Below, in pieces: positions 18,527 to 29,200 of a stretch of DNA of 64,000 nt (position 1 is its first letter; each line of letters begins with the position of its first letter). Source of the stretch: Rhodococcoides kyotonense (GTDB lineage: Bacteria > Actinomycetota > Actinomycetes > Mycobacteriales > Mycobacteriaceae); contig NZ_LVHI01000023.1 of NCBI RefSeq assembly GCF_001645385.1, positions 1 through 64,000 of the forward strand, given 5' to 3'. The notes beneath the pieces are model-generated. The model did not search any database and had not been told where the DNA came from. It saw only the letters and a program-made list of their open reading frames with translations. A program made the position numbers and the translations under genes.

Positions 18527-20684
18527 TCTCGTTGTCCTTTTCCAATGGGGTCGAAACAGTCTCGTGCACAAGTTTTTTCGGGTGCAGCCACCAGTTGGCC
18601 TCGCCCATCAGCTTGACCGTTGCGGGGACGAGCAACATGCGTACGACGGTGGCGTCGAGTATCAGTCCGACGATGATGCCGATTCCGACGAGGCGCATCA
18701 TCGCGAGTTCGGACAACGAGAAGAATGCGGTGACGGTGATGAGCAGCAGTGCGGCTGCCGTGACGACGCGGCCGGTGCGTGCGGCGCCGATTCTCACTGC
18801 GTCACGCGTACTCGCGCCTGCGTCGTGCGCTTCGACGATGCGGGACAGCAGGAAGATCTCGTAGTCCGTGGACAATCCGAACACGACGGCCATGATGAGG
18901 ATGCTCATGGTGGCTTGCAGCGGCGCCGGTGTGATCCCGACGATCCCTGCCCCGTGGCCGTCGTGGAACACCCAGGTCAGCACGCCGAACGTCGCGGCCA
19001 GGCTGAGTATTGCCATGACGATTGCTTTGGTGGACAACACGATCGAGCGAAACGCGGCCGTCGTGACGACGAACGTCGCAGCGATCATGATCGCGAACAT
19101 CCACGGAATGGTGTCGTAGATCGACGAGATGCCGTCCTGGCTCAACGCTGTCGCTCCGCCGATGCGGATCACGGTGCCGTCCGGCGCCTCGATGTCGCGA
19201 AGGCGGGACACGGTGTCGAGTGCGCTCTCGGTGCGATCCGGTGAGGTCAGGATGGCCCTGATGACCCCGTAGTTCTCGGCGCTGCCCGACGGTATGGCGG
19301 CCGCGATGCCGTCGACGCGTCCCATCTCGGCGGCCAGTTGCTGCACGACGAGGGCGTCCGGGGGAGAACCGTTGTCGGACTGGACCATCACCGTGACGCC
19401 CGAGTTGGCGAGAGGGAAATCGGCGAACAGCTTGTCGGTCGCGATGCGGGCGGGCGCGTCGGAGGGCAGTCCCTTGTGGTCGAGGTCGCCGAGTGCGACG
19501 CCGAAGATCGGCGCCGCGAGCAGTCCGAGGAACGCGAGAATCGAGACCGCGACGACGGCGGGCCGTCGCATCACGCGCTCGGCCACCGAACCCCAGAACC
19601 GTTCGGCGCGAGCGTCACCGCGCTCGGCTGCGCCCCTACGCCAACTCAACGAATCGATACGTGGCCCGAGCACTGCGAGTGTGGCGGGCAGCGCCGTCAG
19701 CGACACGAACGCCGACACCGCGACCGCAGCCATTCCGCCGAAACCGAGTGACCGAATCATCGCCTGCGGAAAGATCAGCATGCCGACGAAACCGCACACG
19801 AGCAGCAGCGCCGAGAACGCGACGGTGCGACCTGCCGTGGCCATCGTGCGATACACGGCCTGGTCGACGGCGGCGCCGCGTCGTAGCTCCTCCCTGAATC
19901 TCGTCAGGACGAACAAGCTGTAGTCGACGGCCATGCCGAGGCCGACGAGGCTCGCGATGTTCGTGGCGAAGATGCTCACCTCGGTGAACTGCGACAGCAC
20001 TCGCATGACGGCAAGGGACGCCAGAATGCTGAGACCGCCGATGCACAGCGGGACGGCGGCGGCGGTGACGCCCCCGAAGATGACGAGCAGCAACACCATC
20101 AGGATCGGGAACGTGATGGTCTCGGCTCGGACGAGATCGGACCGCGCCTCGGTGTTGTACGCGTCGGCGATGGTCGAGAAGCCGCCGAACTGCACGTCGA
20201 CACCGTCGATCTGCAGGTCGTCTCGAATGTCGACGAACGTCTTGACTCGCGCGTCCTCGTCGCCGGTCATCGTCAGGACGGCCAGCGCGGATCGTCCGTC
20301 GAACGACGTCAAGCCCTGGGCGATGGTCGGCGGCATGTTCCAGTACGTTACCGGATCGCGAGCGAGGAGCGAGGAGTCGATGCCCGCAAGGTTCTGCTCG
20401 ACGTCGCCGCGGATGTCCTCGACGGTGCGGCCGTCGGTCGGCGTGTACAGAACGGCGACGTCCGGCACCTGACGACCGAACTGTGCCTCGACGATCCGGT
20501 CGACCTGCGCTGCCTCGCTGCCCGGGTCCGAGTATCCGCCCACGCTGAGCTGGCTCAGCACGCCGACGCCCCACACGCCTGCGACGACGATGACGGTGAC
20601 GCATGTGGCGACCACGAATCGAGCACGGCGAACCACGAATTGCGCGAACGTGTTCGGACGCGCCGTTCGATCGCCACGTGTCAT
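18516..20684 (-). CDS. MMPL-family RND transporter
   Basis: A 722-residue RND-superfamily lipid transporter with two MMPL halves. Each half has an N-terminal helix, an extracytoplasmic loop and a cluster of about five helices. The first half has ASLVGLGMAVDYSLFVLTRF and the second VFGLSTDYEIFLLSRIVE, the paired proton-relay segments with Asp-Tyr. Homologues (MmpL) export polyketide or trehalose lipids. ATG 20684 has a GGGGGG-type ribosome site; upstream ATGs are not supported. It is divergent from the KAS III gene and overlaps the GNAT gene. Confidence 0.92.
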   Translation of the reverse strand: MTRGDRTARPNTFAQFVVRRARFVVATCVTVIVVAGVWGVGVLSQLSVGGYSDPGSEAAQVDRIVEAQFGRQVPDVAVLYTPTDGRTVEDIRGDVEQNLAGIDSSLLARDPVTYWNMPPTIAQGLTSFDGRSALAVLTMTGDEDARVKTFVDIRDDLQIDGVDVQFGGFSTIADAYNTEARSDLVRAETITFPILMVLLLVIFGGVTAAAVPLCIGGLSILASLAVMRVLSQFTEVSIFATNIASLVGLGMAVDYSLFVLTRFREELRRGAAVDQAVYRTMATAGRTVAFSALLLVCGFVGMLIFPQAMIRSLGFGGMAAVAVSAFVSLTALPATLAVLGPRIDSLSWRRGAAERGDARAERFWGSVAERVMRRPAVVAVSILAFLGLLAAPIFGVALGDLDHKGLPSDAPARIATDKLFADFPLANSGVTVMVQSDNGSPPDALVVQQLAAEMGRVDGIAAAIPSGSAENYGVIRAILTSPDRTESALDTVSRLRDIEAPDGTVIRIGGATALSQDGISSIYDTIPWMFAIMIAATFVVTTAAFRSIVLSTKAIVMAILSLAATFGVLTWVFHDGHGAGIVGITPAPLQATMSILIMAVVFGLSTDYEIFLLSRIVEAHDAGASTRDAVRIGAARTGRVVTAAALLLITVTAFFSLSELAMMRLVGIGIIVGLILDATVVRMLLVPATVKLMGEANWWLHPKKLVHETVSTPLEKDNENVG

Positions 20685-20875
20685 GAAGCCCCCCGGGTGA
20701 CCGCGAAACGGCCTTGAATGAACGCGAGAGTACACCGATCGTCCGACGCGGGCGACACTGTCGACGAAGTCCGTGCGATGTTATCGTGCAGCCGCGCAAA
20801 TATGTTCCGCTGCTGCACGTTTCGCACCGCACCATGATCAAGCGTTCAACTTCCGCGCCTACGATGTGGAGAAGT

Positions 20876-21865
20876 ATGAATACCAGAAATTCTTCGGTGG
20901 CGGTCCGTCATTTCGCCGATGCACTCCCGGACCGAGTGGTGGACAACGCCGAGCTGTGTGCCACGGTCGATTCGAGCGACGAATGGATCAGAGCAAGGAC
21001 CGGCATCGAGGCACGACGATTTCTCGAGGACGGTGCCGCGGCATCCGACCTGGCGCTGAGGGCCGCGAGATCCGTACTGCACCAGAGCGGCCTTGCGGCA
21101 ATGGATCTGGACGCGATCGTGTTGGCGACAGTGAATCCGGATCAGCCGTTCCCGTCGACGGCGCTCACCGTTGCTCAGTCGCTCGGTGCGGTCCGGGCCG
21201 TTCCCATCGATCTGACGCAGGCGGCGTGTTCCGGCGGGCTGCTCGGGCTGGAACTGGCCGCGTCGATGATCGGAGATCGTTACCGAATCATCCTGGTGCT
21301 CGCGGTGGAAGTGCTGTCGCGCCAGACGAATCCGAACGATCGGACGACGCGCATCTTCTTCGGTGACGCGGCAGGCGGTGCGCTCGTGACCGCGGAGACG
21401 GATCCCGCGAGGGGGATCAGGTCGTCGACCATCGAATCGGAACTGGACATGTCCGTCGGTATCAGCGGCGGGGGATCGCGTCATCCTCTCACTGCCGACG
21501 CCGTCGCGGACGGTCGACACTTCGTGTACATGGACGGTCGACGAGTGTGGAAACTGGCGACGGTGCTGCTGCCTGCGGTGGTGCGCAAGGCCGTCGACGA
21601 CGCGGGGTTGACGCTCGACGACGTCGATCATCTCGTTCTCCATCAGGCCAATCGCACCATCATCGAGACCGTCGTCGACACGCTCGGTATGCCGCGGGAG
21701 AAGGCGCCCATCACGGTGGACAGACTCGGAAACACCGGCGCGGCCAGTATTTTCACGGTTCTTGCCGAGCTCGAGCGCGCGAAGCTCACGAGCCAGGGGA
21801 AGGTGACCGTCATCGCGACCATCGGTGCCGGATTCATCTGGGGCGCAATCGTTCTGATTCACTAG
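20876..21865 (+). CDS. 3-oxoacyl-ACP synthase III (FabH-like)
   Basis: A 329-residue KAS III thiolase-fold enzyme. The catalytic Cys is in QAACSGGL (residue 118), the His in HQANRTIIE and the Asn in GNTGAASI, so the Cys-His-Asn triad is intact. Such enzymes condense acyl-CoA with malonyl-ACP or transfer acyl groups in secondary metabolism. ATG 20876 has a GGAGAAGT ribosome site; the frame is open to 20714 but unsupported. Its place between MMPL and the PKS genes suggests it primes the PKS or elongates a starter. Confidence 0.88.
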   Translation: MNTRNSSVAVRHFADALPDRVVDNAELCATVDSSDEWIRARTGIEARRFLEDGAAASDLALRAARSVLHQSGLAAMDLDAIVLATVNPDQPFPSTALTVAQSLGAVRAVPIDLTQAACSGGLLGLELAASMIGDRYRIILVLAVEVLSRQTNPNDRTTRIFFGDAAGGALVTAETDPARGIRSSTIESELDMSVGISGGGSRHPLTADAVADGRHFVYMDGRRVWKLATVLLPAVVRKAVDDAGLTLDDVDHLVLHQANRTIIETVVDTLGMPREKAPITVDRLGNTGAASIFTVLAELERAKLTSQGKVTVIATIGAGFIWGAIVLIH

Positions 21866-21878
21866 GGGCGTCGCCCTC

Positions 21879-21936
21879 GTGCGTGCGAATGTATAGCGGG
21901 CTATACATTCGCACGCACGTGCGCCGAAGGCGCCTA
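21879..21936 (-). repeat. 58-bp two-hairpin element at a stop codon, copy 1
   Basis: Read on the minus strand it starts with the TAG stop of the alpha-oxoamine synthase gene. It continues as a small hairpin GCGCC-TTC-GGCGC and a long one with 19-bp perfect arms (21879-21897 with 21900-21918) around a 2-nt loop. It matches 38355-38412 at 55 of 58 positions. It lies between convergent genes and probably terminates or stabilises both transcripts. Confidence 0.9.
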
Positions 21937-23277
21937 CCCGAGAATCTCCGCAACCGTCGTCAACGCGGTGTCGATCTGCTCGCGCGTGTGTTCGCTCGAG
22001 ATGAAAAACCGCAGGCGCTCCTCGCCGAGAGGCACCGACGGGTGGGTGATCGAATTCGCGTTGATGCCCGCCTGCAGCAGGCCGACTCCGGCCAGCACCG
22101 CCTTCTGCGTGTCACCGACGATGATCGGCAGAATCGGCGTGCCCTCGGCGAGGCCGGTGCGGAATCCGAGGGCTTGACTCTGCGCGAAGGCGTACGACGC
22201 GTTGTCCCGCAGTCGAGCAACGCGTTCCGGTTCGCGGTCGACGATGTCGAGCGCGGCAAGTGCGGCGGCGATCGACGCCGGAGCAGGTGCAGTCGCGAAC
22301 ATGCTGAGACCGGGCGCGGAGTACTTGAACGCACGAATCAGTTCGCGTGAGCCGGCGAGAAATCCGCCGACGCTGCCCAACGCCTTGGACATCGTGCCCA
22401 TCCAGACGTCGACGGCGTCACCGGGGAGGCCGTACAGCTCGCGGATGCCGTGGCCGTGTTCGCCGAGGACGCCGAACGAATGTGCCTCGTCGATCATCAC
22501 CGCGCAGTCGTACTTGCGTGCCACGTCGATCAGCGGGGGGAGCAGCGCGACGTCGCCGTCCATGCTGTAGTGGCTTTCCAGAACGACCATCGCACGCCTG
22601 AAGCTGCCGCGCGACATCTTCAAGACCGCTTCCAATGCGGCAGGATCGTTGTGTCGGAACGAGATTCGCCGACACCCCGCCCATTCGGTACCGGACACGA
22701 TACTGCTGTGCACCAGGGCGTCGCAGACCGCGAGATCGCCCTGGCCCAGCAGATATCCGACGGCGGCTGCATTGGTCAGGTAGCCGCTCGTCGTGATGAC
22801 GGCGTCGTCGACGTCGTACGTCTCGGCGATGCGACGTTCGAACTCGGCGTACAGCGGGATCTGCCCGGACACGATGCGGCTGGCCGATACCGACGTGCCG
22901 TACTCGTCGATCGCCGCCTTCGACGCCTCCGCGACCCGCTTGTCGGCGCTGAGCCCGAGGTAGTTGAAGCATCCGAAGTTGATCATGTCGCGATCGAGCT
23001 GGCGGATCGTGGGTCCGCTCGTGCCCTGGTGCGGCAGGTACAGCGGGTTCGGCACGTTCAGACTGTCGAACATGCGATCCACGCCGTCGAACTGCGCGAC
23101 GGTGGCAACGATGTCCGGGTGCGCCAGCAGGCCACGGTCACCGGGGGCCGCGACACTGCTCGGTTGTGGGGTTCGCGGTGCCGTCGGTGCCGACTCGGCG
23201 GTCTCGGTCACCTGCACCGTCGAATAGCCGGTGCGTGCGAGCAACTGCCTCGCGATCTCGCGGGAGTCGGCGGTCAC
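21934..23277 (-). CDS. Alpha-oxoamine synthase (AONS/serine palmitoyltransferase family)
   Basis: A 447-residue PLP enzyme that joins an acyl thioester to an amino acid with loss of CO2. It shows NYLGLS (about 105-110), GTSVSASRIVSG, ITTSGYLTN, IDEAHSFGVLG (Asp263 binds the PLP pyridine nitrogen; His266 follows) and TMSKALGS with Schiff-base Lys298. The first roughly 55 residues are extra compared with BioF and could dock to an acyl carrier protein. GTG 23277 overlaps the PKS stop (GTGA), the strongest sign that it takes its acyl chain from that PKS rather than serving biotin synthesis. No other bio biosynthetic gene is nearby. Confidence 0.88.
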   Translation of the reverse strand: MTADSREIARQLLARTGYSTVQVTETAESAPTAPRTPQPSSVAAPGDRGLLAHPDIVATVAQFDGVDRMFDSLNVPNPLYLPHQGTSGPTIRQLDRDMINFGCFNYLGLSADKRVAEASKAAIDEYGTSVSASRIVSGQIPLYAEFERRIAETYDVDDAVITTSGYLTNAAAVGYLLGQGDLAVCDALVHSSIVSGTEWAGCRRISFRHNDPAALEAVLKMSRGSFRRAMVVLESHYSMDGDVALLPPLIDVARKYDCAVMIDEAHSFGVLGEHGHGIRELYGLPGDAVDVWMGTMSKALGSVGGFLAGSRELIRAFKYSAPGLSMFATAPAPASIAAALAALDIVDREPERVARLRDNASYAFAQSQALGFRTGLAEGTPILPIIVGDTQKAVLAGVGLLQAGINANSITHPSVPLGEERLRFFISSEHTREQIDTALTTVAEILG

Positions 23278-26200
23278 GATGCGGTCCCGACGGGCTCGTG
23301 CGCGGCGTCGGCGTCCGGTGCAGGCATGACGTCGACCGCGATGGGCGACGGTGCCGGTGCCGCCTCGCCCTCCGCCCGCGCGGTGAGTGTCGCCGCGAGC
23401 TTCGCGCCGATGGCCGAGAGGCCATGTCCTCGGCCGAATTCGAGCACCGACAGTTCGAGGCCGACGGCTTTGCCGACGCGCGCCGCGAATTCGACGGCCA
23501 TCAGTGAGTCCAGTCCCAGCTCGGGCAACGGCGTCTGGACGTCGACTGCATCGGCGTCGATTCCCATCACGACGGCCAACTGCTCGGCGAGGACGAATGT
23601 CATGACCTCCGCGCGCTGCTCTTCCGGCAGGGCGAGGATCTCGGCTTGCAACGCCGAGATTCCCGAGCCTCCGGTGCTGGCCGCCGCGATGTGTGCAGCG
23701 AACCTCGGGATGTTGGCCGATGCCGGGTTGGCGACGCCCCACTGCTCCCAGTCGATGCCGACGAGGGCGACGTGTGGGATGTCGAGGGTCAGGGCTTCGC
23801 GAAGGTACAGCGTGGCGACGTCCATGTCGATGTTCCTGAACCCGAGCATCTCGAGATAACGCACCACTTCCGGCTTGGCTTCGGCCATCCCGCCACCGCC
23901 CATCGATCCCCAGCTGACGGTGAACGCGGACTTTCCCCGGTTCCGACGCGACCACGAGAGAGCGTCGAGCACCGAGTTGGCCGCCGAGTACGACACCTGG
24001 GGAGCGCCGCCGGTGAGACTGCTCATCGACGAGAACATCACGAAGATGTCCGGGTCGACGTGCGCCTCCTCGAGCGCGCGATCCATGTTCACCGCACCGC
24101 TGACTTTAGGGAGGAACACGCTGCGCAGCGAGTCCTGGTCGATGTCGGCGACCGGGTGGTTGTTGACCACGCCTGCCGTGTGGAAGACACCGCGGAGTGG
24201 ATGCGCGTCGTCGATTCGGCCGATCATCGAGGCAACCGCGTCGTAGTCGGCGATGTCGACGAGTTCTTCGCTGACCAAAATGCCTGCAGCCGAGAACGAT
24301 TCGAGATTCTCGCGGGCCCGATCCGTCGTCGCGCCATTGCGTCCGACAAGAACGAGATGACGGGCACCGGAGTCGACGAGCCACCGCGCGACGGCGGAAC
24401 CGAAGGCGCCGAAGCCACCGGTGATCAGGTAGGTGGCGTCGGGATCGATGTCGACCGTCGGAATTCGGGGCTTCACGACGGGTGCGTCCTCGTCGAGGCT
24501 GAGCACGACGCGACCCGTGTGGCTCGATCTGACGACGGCGTCGAACGCCTCGCCGACCTGATCGAGCCGGTAGGTCGTGTACGGCAGGTGCACGTAGTCG
24601 CCTACCTTCATCTTGTCGACGACCTCGCGGGTGATCTGCCGGGCCAGATCGGGCTTGAAGTTGAACATGCGATCCATGTCGACCGCGTAGAACGTCAGGT
24701 TCTTGTCGAACGGTTTCAGGTCCATGACACCGCCGAAGTAGATGTCCGCCTTGCCGATCTCGACGATTCGCGCGAATTCGGCTGCCACATGCAGGTTCTG
24801 GGCCATGATTTCGCCGGGGGAGGAGTTGAACACGACGTCGACGCCCAGGCCGTCGGTGAGTGTCATGACGTCCTCGGAATAGTTCAGCGACCGCGACGCC
24901 AGCACGTCGTGCGCGCCCGCCTCACGGGCCACCTCCCGACGCTCGTCCGTGCCCGCCGTTCCGATGACCCTCGCGCCGAGCGCTCGTGCGACCTGAACGG
25001 CCGCGAGTCCCATGCCGCCTGCGGCGCCGTGCACGAGAACCGTCTCACCCGGTTGCACGCGCGCCAGGTGAACGAGGCCGTAGTGCGAACAGAGAAACGG
25101 CAGGATCGACGAGCACCAGCCCGCTTCCCAGCCGTCGGGAATGGGCATCGTGCCGCCTTCGTCGATGCCGACGGTGACGTAGCGACGCATCATGTCCCGG
25201 GCACACACGCCCATCTGATCACCGGGAGCGACCTCGGTGACGCCCGGTCCGACGCGGGTGACGACGCCCGCGCCTTCGAGTCCGAGTCGCGTCCCGAAGT
25301 AGGTGCCGTCGAGTTCCTTGTCGGTCAGCACTCCCATGACCTTCAGGGGATCCTTGTAGTTGAGGCCGATCGTCTCCATGCGCACCTCGACCTCACCCGG
25401 CCCGGGAGCGCGACGGTCGTGCACGCGAAAGGCCAGGTCCGACAGCAGCTTCGACTTCGGTACCTCGACCGCGAACGATTTTTCACGGTCGCGCAGGACG
25501 GTGGGCTGCTCCCGGACCGCGAGGTGCTCGTCCAGGTTGCTCTTCAACGTGATCACCCAGCGCGAGGTCTGCCGCAGTGCGACCTCGTCGGCGACATCGG
25601 AGGCGAACGATCCGCATGCGAACGTCTCGGTGACGAGTTCGGAGTCCGTAGTCGAGGGCTCGGTGTCGACGAGCCGCCATCCGGCGGCGGACTGCTCGTT
25701 CCGCAGCGAGCGCCTCGCGCCGACGAGTCCCGCGTGGGTCAGGTCGGCGCCGTCGATGTCGCCCGGCATGCAGAACGCCCGCTGGGTGACGACGGCTGTC
25801 GACAATGATCCGGGATCGACGGCGGGCCCGGTCTCGTCGCCGTAGATCGCGAGGTGAACAGCACGCGCGACGACGAGCAGCGACGCGACCGAGTCGGCCG
25901 GCTCGTCGAAGCGGCCGGCCACCGCGACGACGGTGACGTGGTCGACGCCGTCGACCGACAGCGCCTCGCGGAGGGCGGCCACCAACTCGTGGTGCGTCGT
26001 CGAATCCGCGTGCAGGACCGATGAATTCCGACGCGACGCGGCGATCGCGTCGACTCGCGTGGTCGTCGACGCGTCGGCGTGACCGAGTACGACGACGAGC
26101 GCGAAGTCGCGGGCTTGCTCGGGGAGAACGGCGCCGGGATCGCGGTTGTCCCGAAGCTCCCACACCGGTTCGTAGAACACCGACGACATCTGCGCGTGCA

Positions 26201-29200
26201 GGCTCTGCGGCGGAGCGATGGGACGGAATTCGACGGCGTTCATCGTCACCGCGGCACGTCCCTCGTCGTCGGTGACGGCGATGTCGGCACGCATCGGATC
26301 GGTCGACGTGCGCCGGACGACGACGGTCGCGTGGTCGGGAATCGGTCCGTAGCGTCGCACCGTTCCCATCGCTGCGGGCACGACGGCGCCGGTGACTCCG
26401 GACGGATTCGCCAGCGTCGCAACGCATTGCAAGGCGGTGTCGAGAACGGCCGGGTGGACGAGGTGGCCGGAGCCGGCTTGCGCGGCTGCGTCGATGGATG
26501 CGACGACGATGTCGGCGCCGATCCGTGCCGACTCGATTCCCTGGAATGCCGGCCCGTACTGCAGTCCAGCCGCATGCAGCAGCGGATACAGAGCCTGCCC
26601 GGTGATCTCGTGTTCGACGTCGGGAGTGTCCGCCGCGACGAACGGTGCCTCGAAATTTCCTTCGACGAGGCGACCGGTCGCGTGGAGCGACCAGCTCGTC
26701 GACGACGCGGGCCGCGAGCGGATGACGAAACGTCGCGTGCTGTCCTCGACGGCGACCTGCAGCACGGGCACGTCGTGCGTGTCGACGACGAGGGGAGCGA
26801 CGAACTCGACGTGTTCGAGGCCGACCTCGGGGCGGTTCGACCGCACCGCGGCCGCACTGAGGGCCGCGTCGAGATACGCGGTTCCCGGTAGCAGCACGAG
26901 GCCGTCGACGACGTGGTCGCGTAGCCACGGCAGCTGCGAAACCGCCAGTTCGACGGTCCATTCCGACGCGGCCGCGGCGGTCCGGTCACCGAGCATCGGG
27001 TAGACGGTGTTCGTGCCGAATCGGTCGGCGACCGAGGCCTCGTCCTCGTTCCACACGCGCGTGCGCTGCCACGGGTACGCGGGGAGGTCGACGTGCGGCG
27101 ACGCGACAGCGTCGCCGGGGGCGAAGATGCGTCCGTCGAACGCGCCCGCGGCGTACAGGCCGGCCACCGTCGCAGACAGGCTCACGACGTCGTTCTGCTT
27201 GCGGACGAGTGTGCCGATCGACGTGCCGGGATCGCCCGAGCGAATCAAGATCTCACGGATGTTGCCCGACAGGACGGGGTGCGGCCCGACTTCGAGGAAC
27301 AGACGTCGGCCCTGCGCGATCAGTGCGGCGATCGTGTCGGCGAACCGCACCGGCTTGCGGACGTTGTCGCACCAGTAGGCGGCGTCCCAGTGTGCGCCCG
27401 TGACGCGTTCGGCGGTGACGGTCGAATAGAGCGCCAGCCCGGGAACGTGCGGATCCAGGGATGCGAGAGCCGACGACACCTCGCCGAGAATCGGATCCAT
27501 CAGATGGCTGTGGTACGGCACCTCGACGTGCAGACGCTTGGCGAATATACCTGCTGCGGTGAGGGATTCGGCCAAAGAGGTGAGGTGTTCGACGTCGCCT
27601 GCAAGCGTCACCGCGGTCGGGCTGTTGACGGCTGCGACGGACACGTGGGACACCATGTCGTCGCCCGCCTCGGCGAGTCGGGCCAGGGCGTCGGCCTCCG
27701 ACAGTCCGACGGCCAACATCGATCCGCTGCCGGCCGTGGTGGCCTGCAGCCGCGCGCGATGACAGCTGACGAGGAGAGCGTCGTGCAGACTCAGTGCGCC
27801 ACTGATGTAGGCGGCGCTGACCTCACCGACGCTGTGGCCGACGACGGTGTCGGGTTCGATTCCCATGGACCGCAATTCGGCGACGAGCGCCACCTGCACC
27901 AGGAAGTTCGCGGGCTGCGCGACTTCGGTGTCGGTGACGCGCGACGACTCCTCGTCGCGGCTCAATTCCTCGATGATTGACCATCCGGCGATCTCGGTGA
28001 ACGCGTCGTCGATGATCCGGGCTTCATGGGCGAAGACGCCACCCTCGTTCAGAAGGTCACGAGCCATGCCCCACCACTGCGGTCCCATGCCGCTGAACAC
28101 GAACACGGGTGCGCCGCCGCCGTCGACGGTATGTGCGGATTGTCCGGTACCCGAGGCGAATTCGCGTAGGACTTCGAGCAGGGTGGTGGCGTCGGTGTAC
28201 TTGACCGACGCGCGGACGGGGTGGTGTGCCCGACGCGTCCACGCCGCTGCGGTGAATGCGCGCACGATGTCGTCGGCGGCATCCGGTGCGGCTTCGACAA
28301 GGGACTGCAGACGGTCGGCGAGAGTCGCCGCGACCTCGCGGACGGCTGCGTCGGTGCGGGCGGAGAGTGGGAAGATCCGCGGACCCGACACGCGAGGCGT
28401 CGACACCGCGGAGGCGGGCGCGTCGTGCATGATGACGTGCGCGTTGGTGCCGCCGTAGCCGAAACCGTTGATGGCGACGACGGGCCGGGAGTACGCGTCG
28501 GGGAACGGTTCGGGATCCAGCGGGATGCGAATCTGCAGGTCGTCGAACAGAATTGCAGGGTTGAGCGCCTCCAGCCAGGCCTGCGGCGCGATGGTTCTGT
28601 GGTGGATCGACAGGGCGCTCTTGATGACGCTCGCGATGCCGGCGGCTGCCTCGGTATGGCCGATCGACGCCTTGATGGATCCGACGACGAGCGGAGTCGT
28701 ACGACCGGGCACCGTGCCGTAGGCGCCGCCGAGTGCCTCGATCTCCAACGGATCGCCGACGGCCGTGCCCGTTCCGTGTGCCTCGACGTATCCGACCTCA
28801 CTGGGGTCGATACCGGCCTCCGCGCAGACCCGTTCGGCCAGCGTGCGCTGCGAGACGGGGTTCGGGACGGGGATGGCGATCGTGCGCCCGTCCTGGTTGA
28901 CGCCGGATCCGCGGATCACCGAGTAGATCCGGTCACCGTCGCGCACCGCGTCGGCGAGCGGCCGGAGCAGCACCATGCCCGCACCCTCACCGCGGCCGTA
29001 CCCGTCGGCGGTGGCGTCGAACGACTTGGATCGGCCGTCGAACGCGAGGAAGCGGCCCTTGCACATCGAGACGAACGTCTCGGGACGGATCATCGTGTTG
29101 ACGCCGCCGACGAGCGCCATGTCGCATTCACCGCGGTCGAGGGCGCGGACGGCCTCGTGCATCGCGACGAGCGAAGACGAGCACGCCGTATCGATGGTCA

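Noticed and set aside
21934-23277. BioF for biotin synthesis, tied to the bioY operon downstream
   Set aside because: It lies 35 kb away, overlaps a PKS gene and has a 55-residue N-terminal extension. No bioA, bioB or bioD is nearby.
23646-25808. Long plus-strand frame inside the PKS
   Set aside because: Antisense shadow of the ER-KR region with biased His/Arg/Asp/Val composition.
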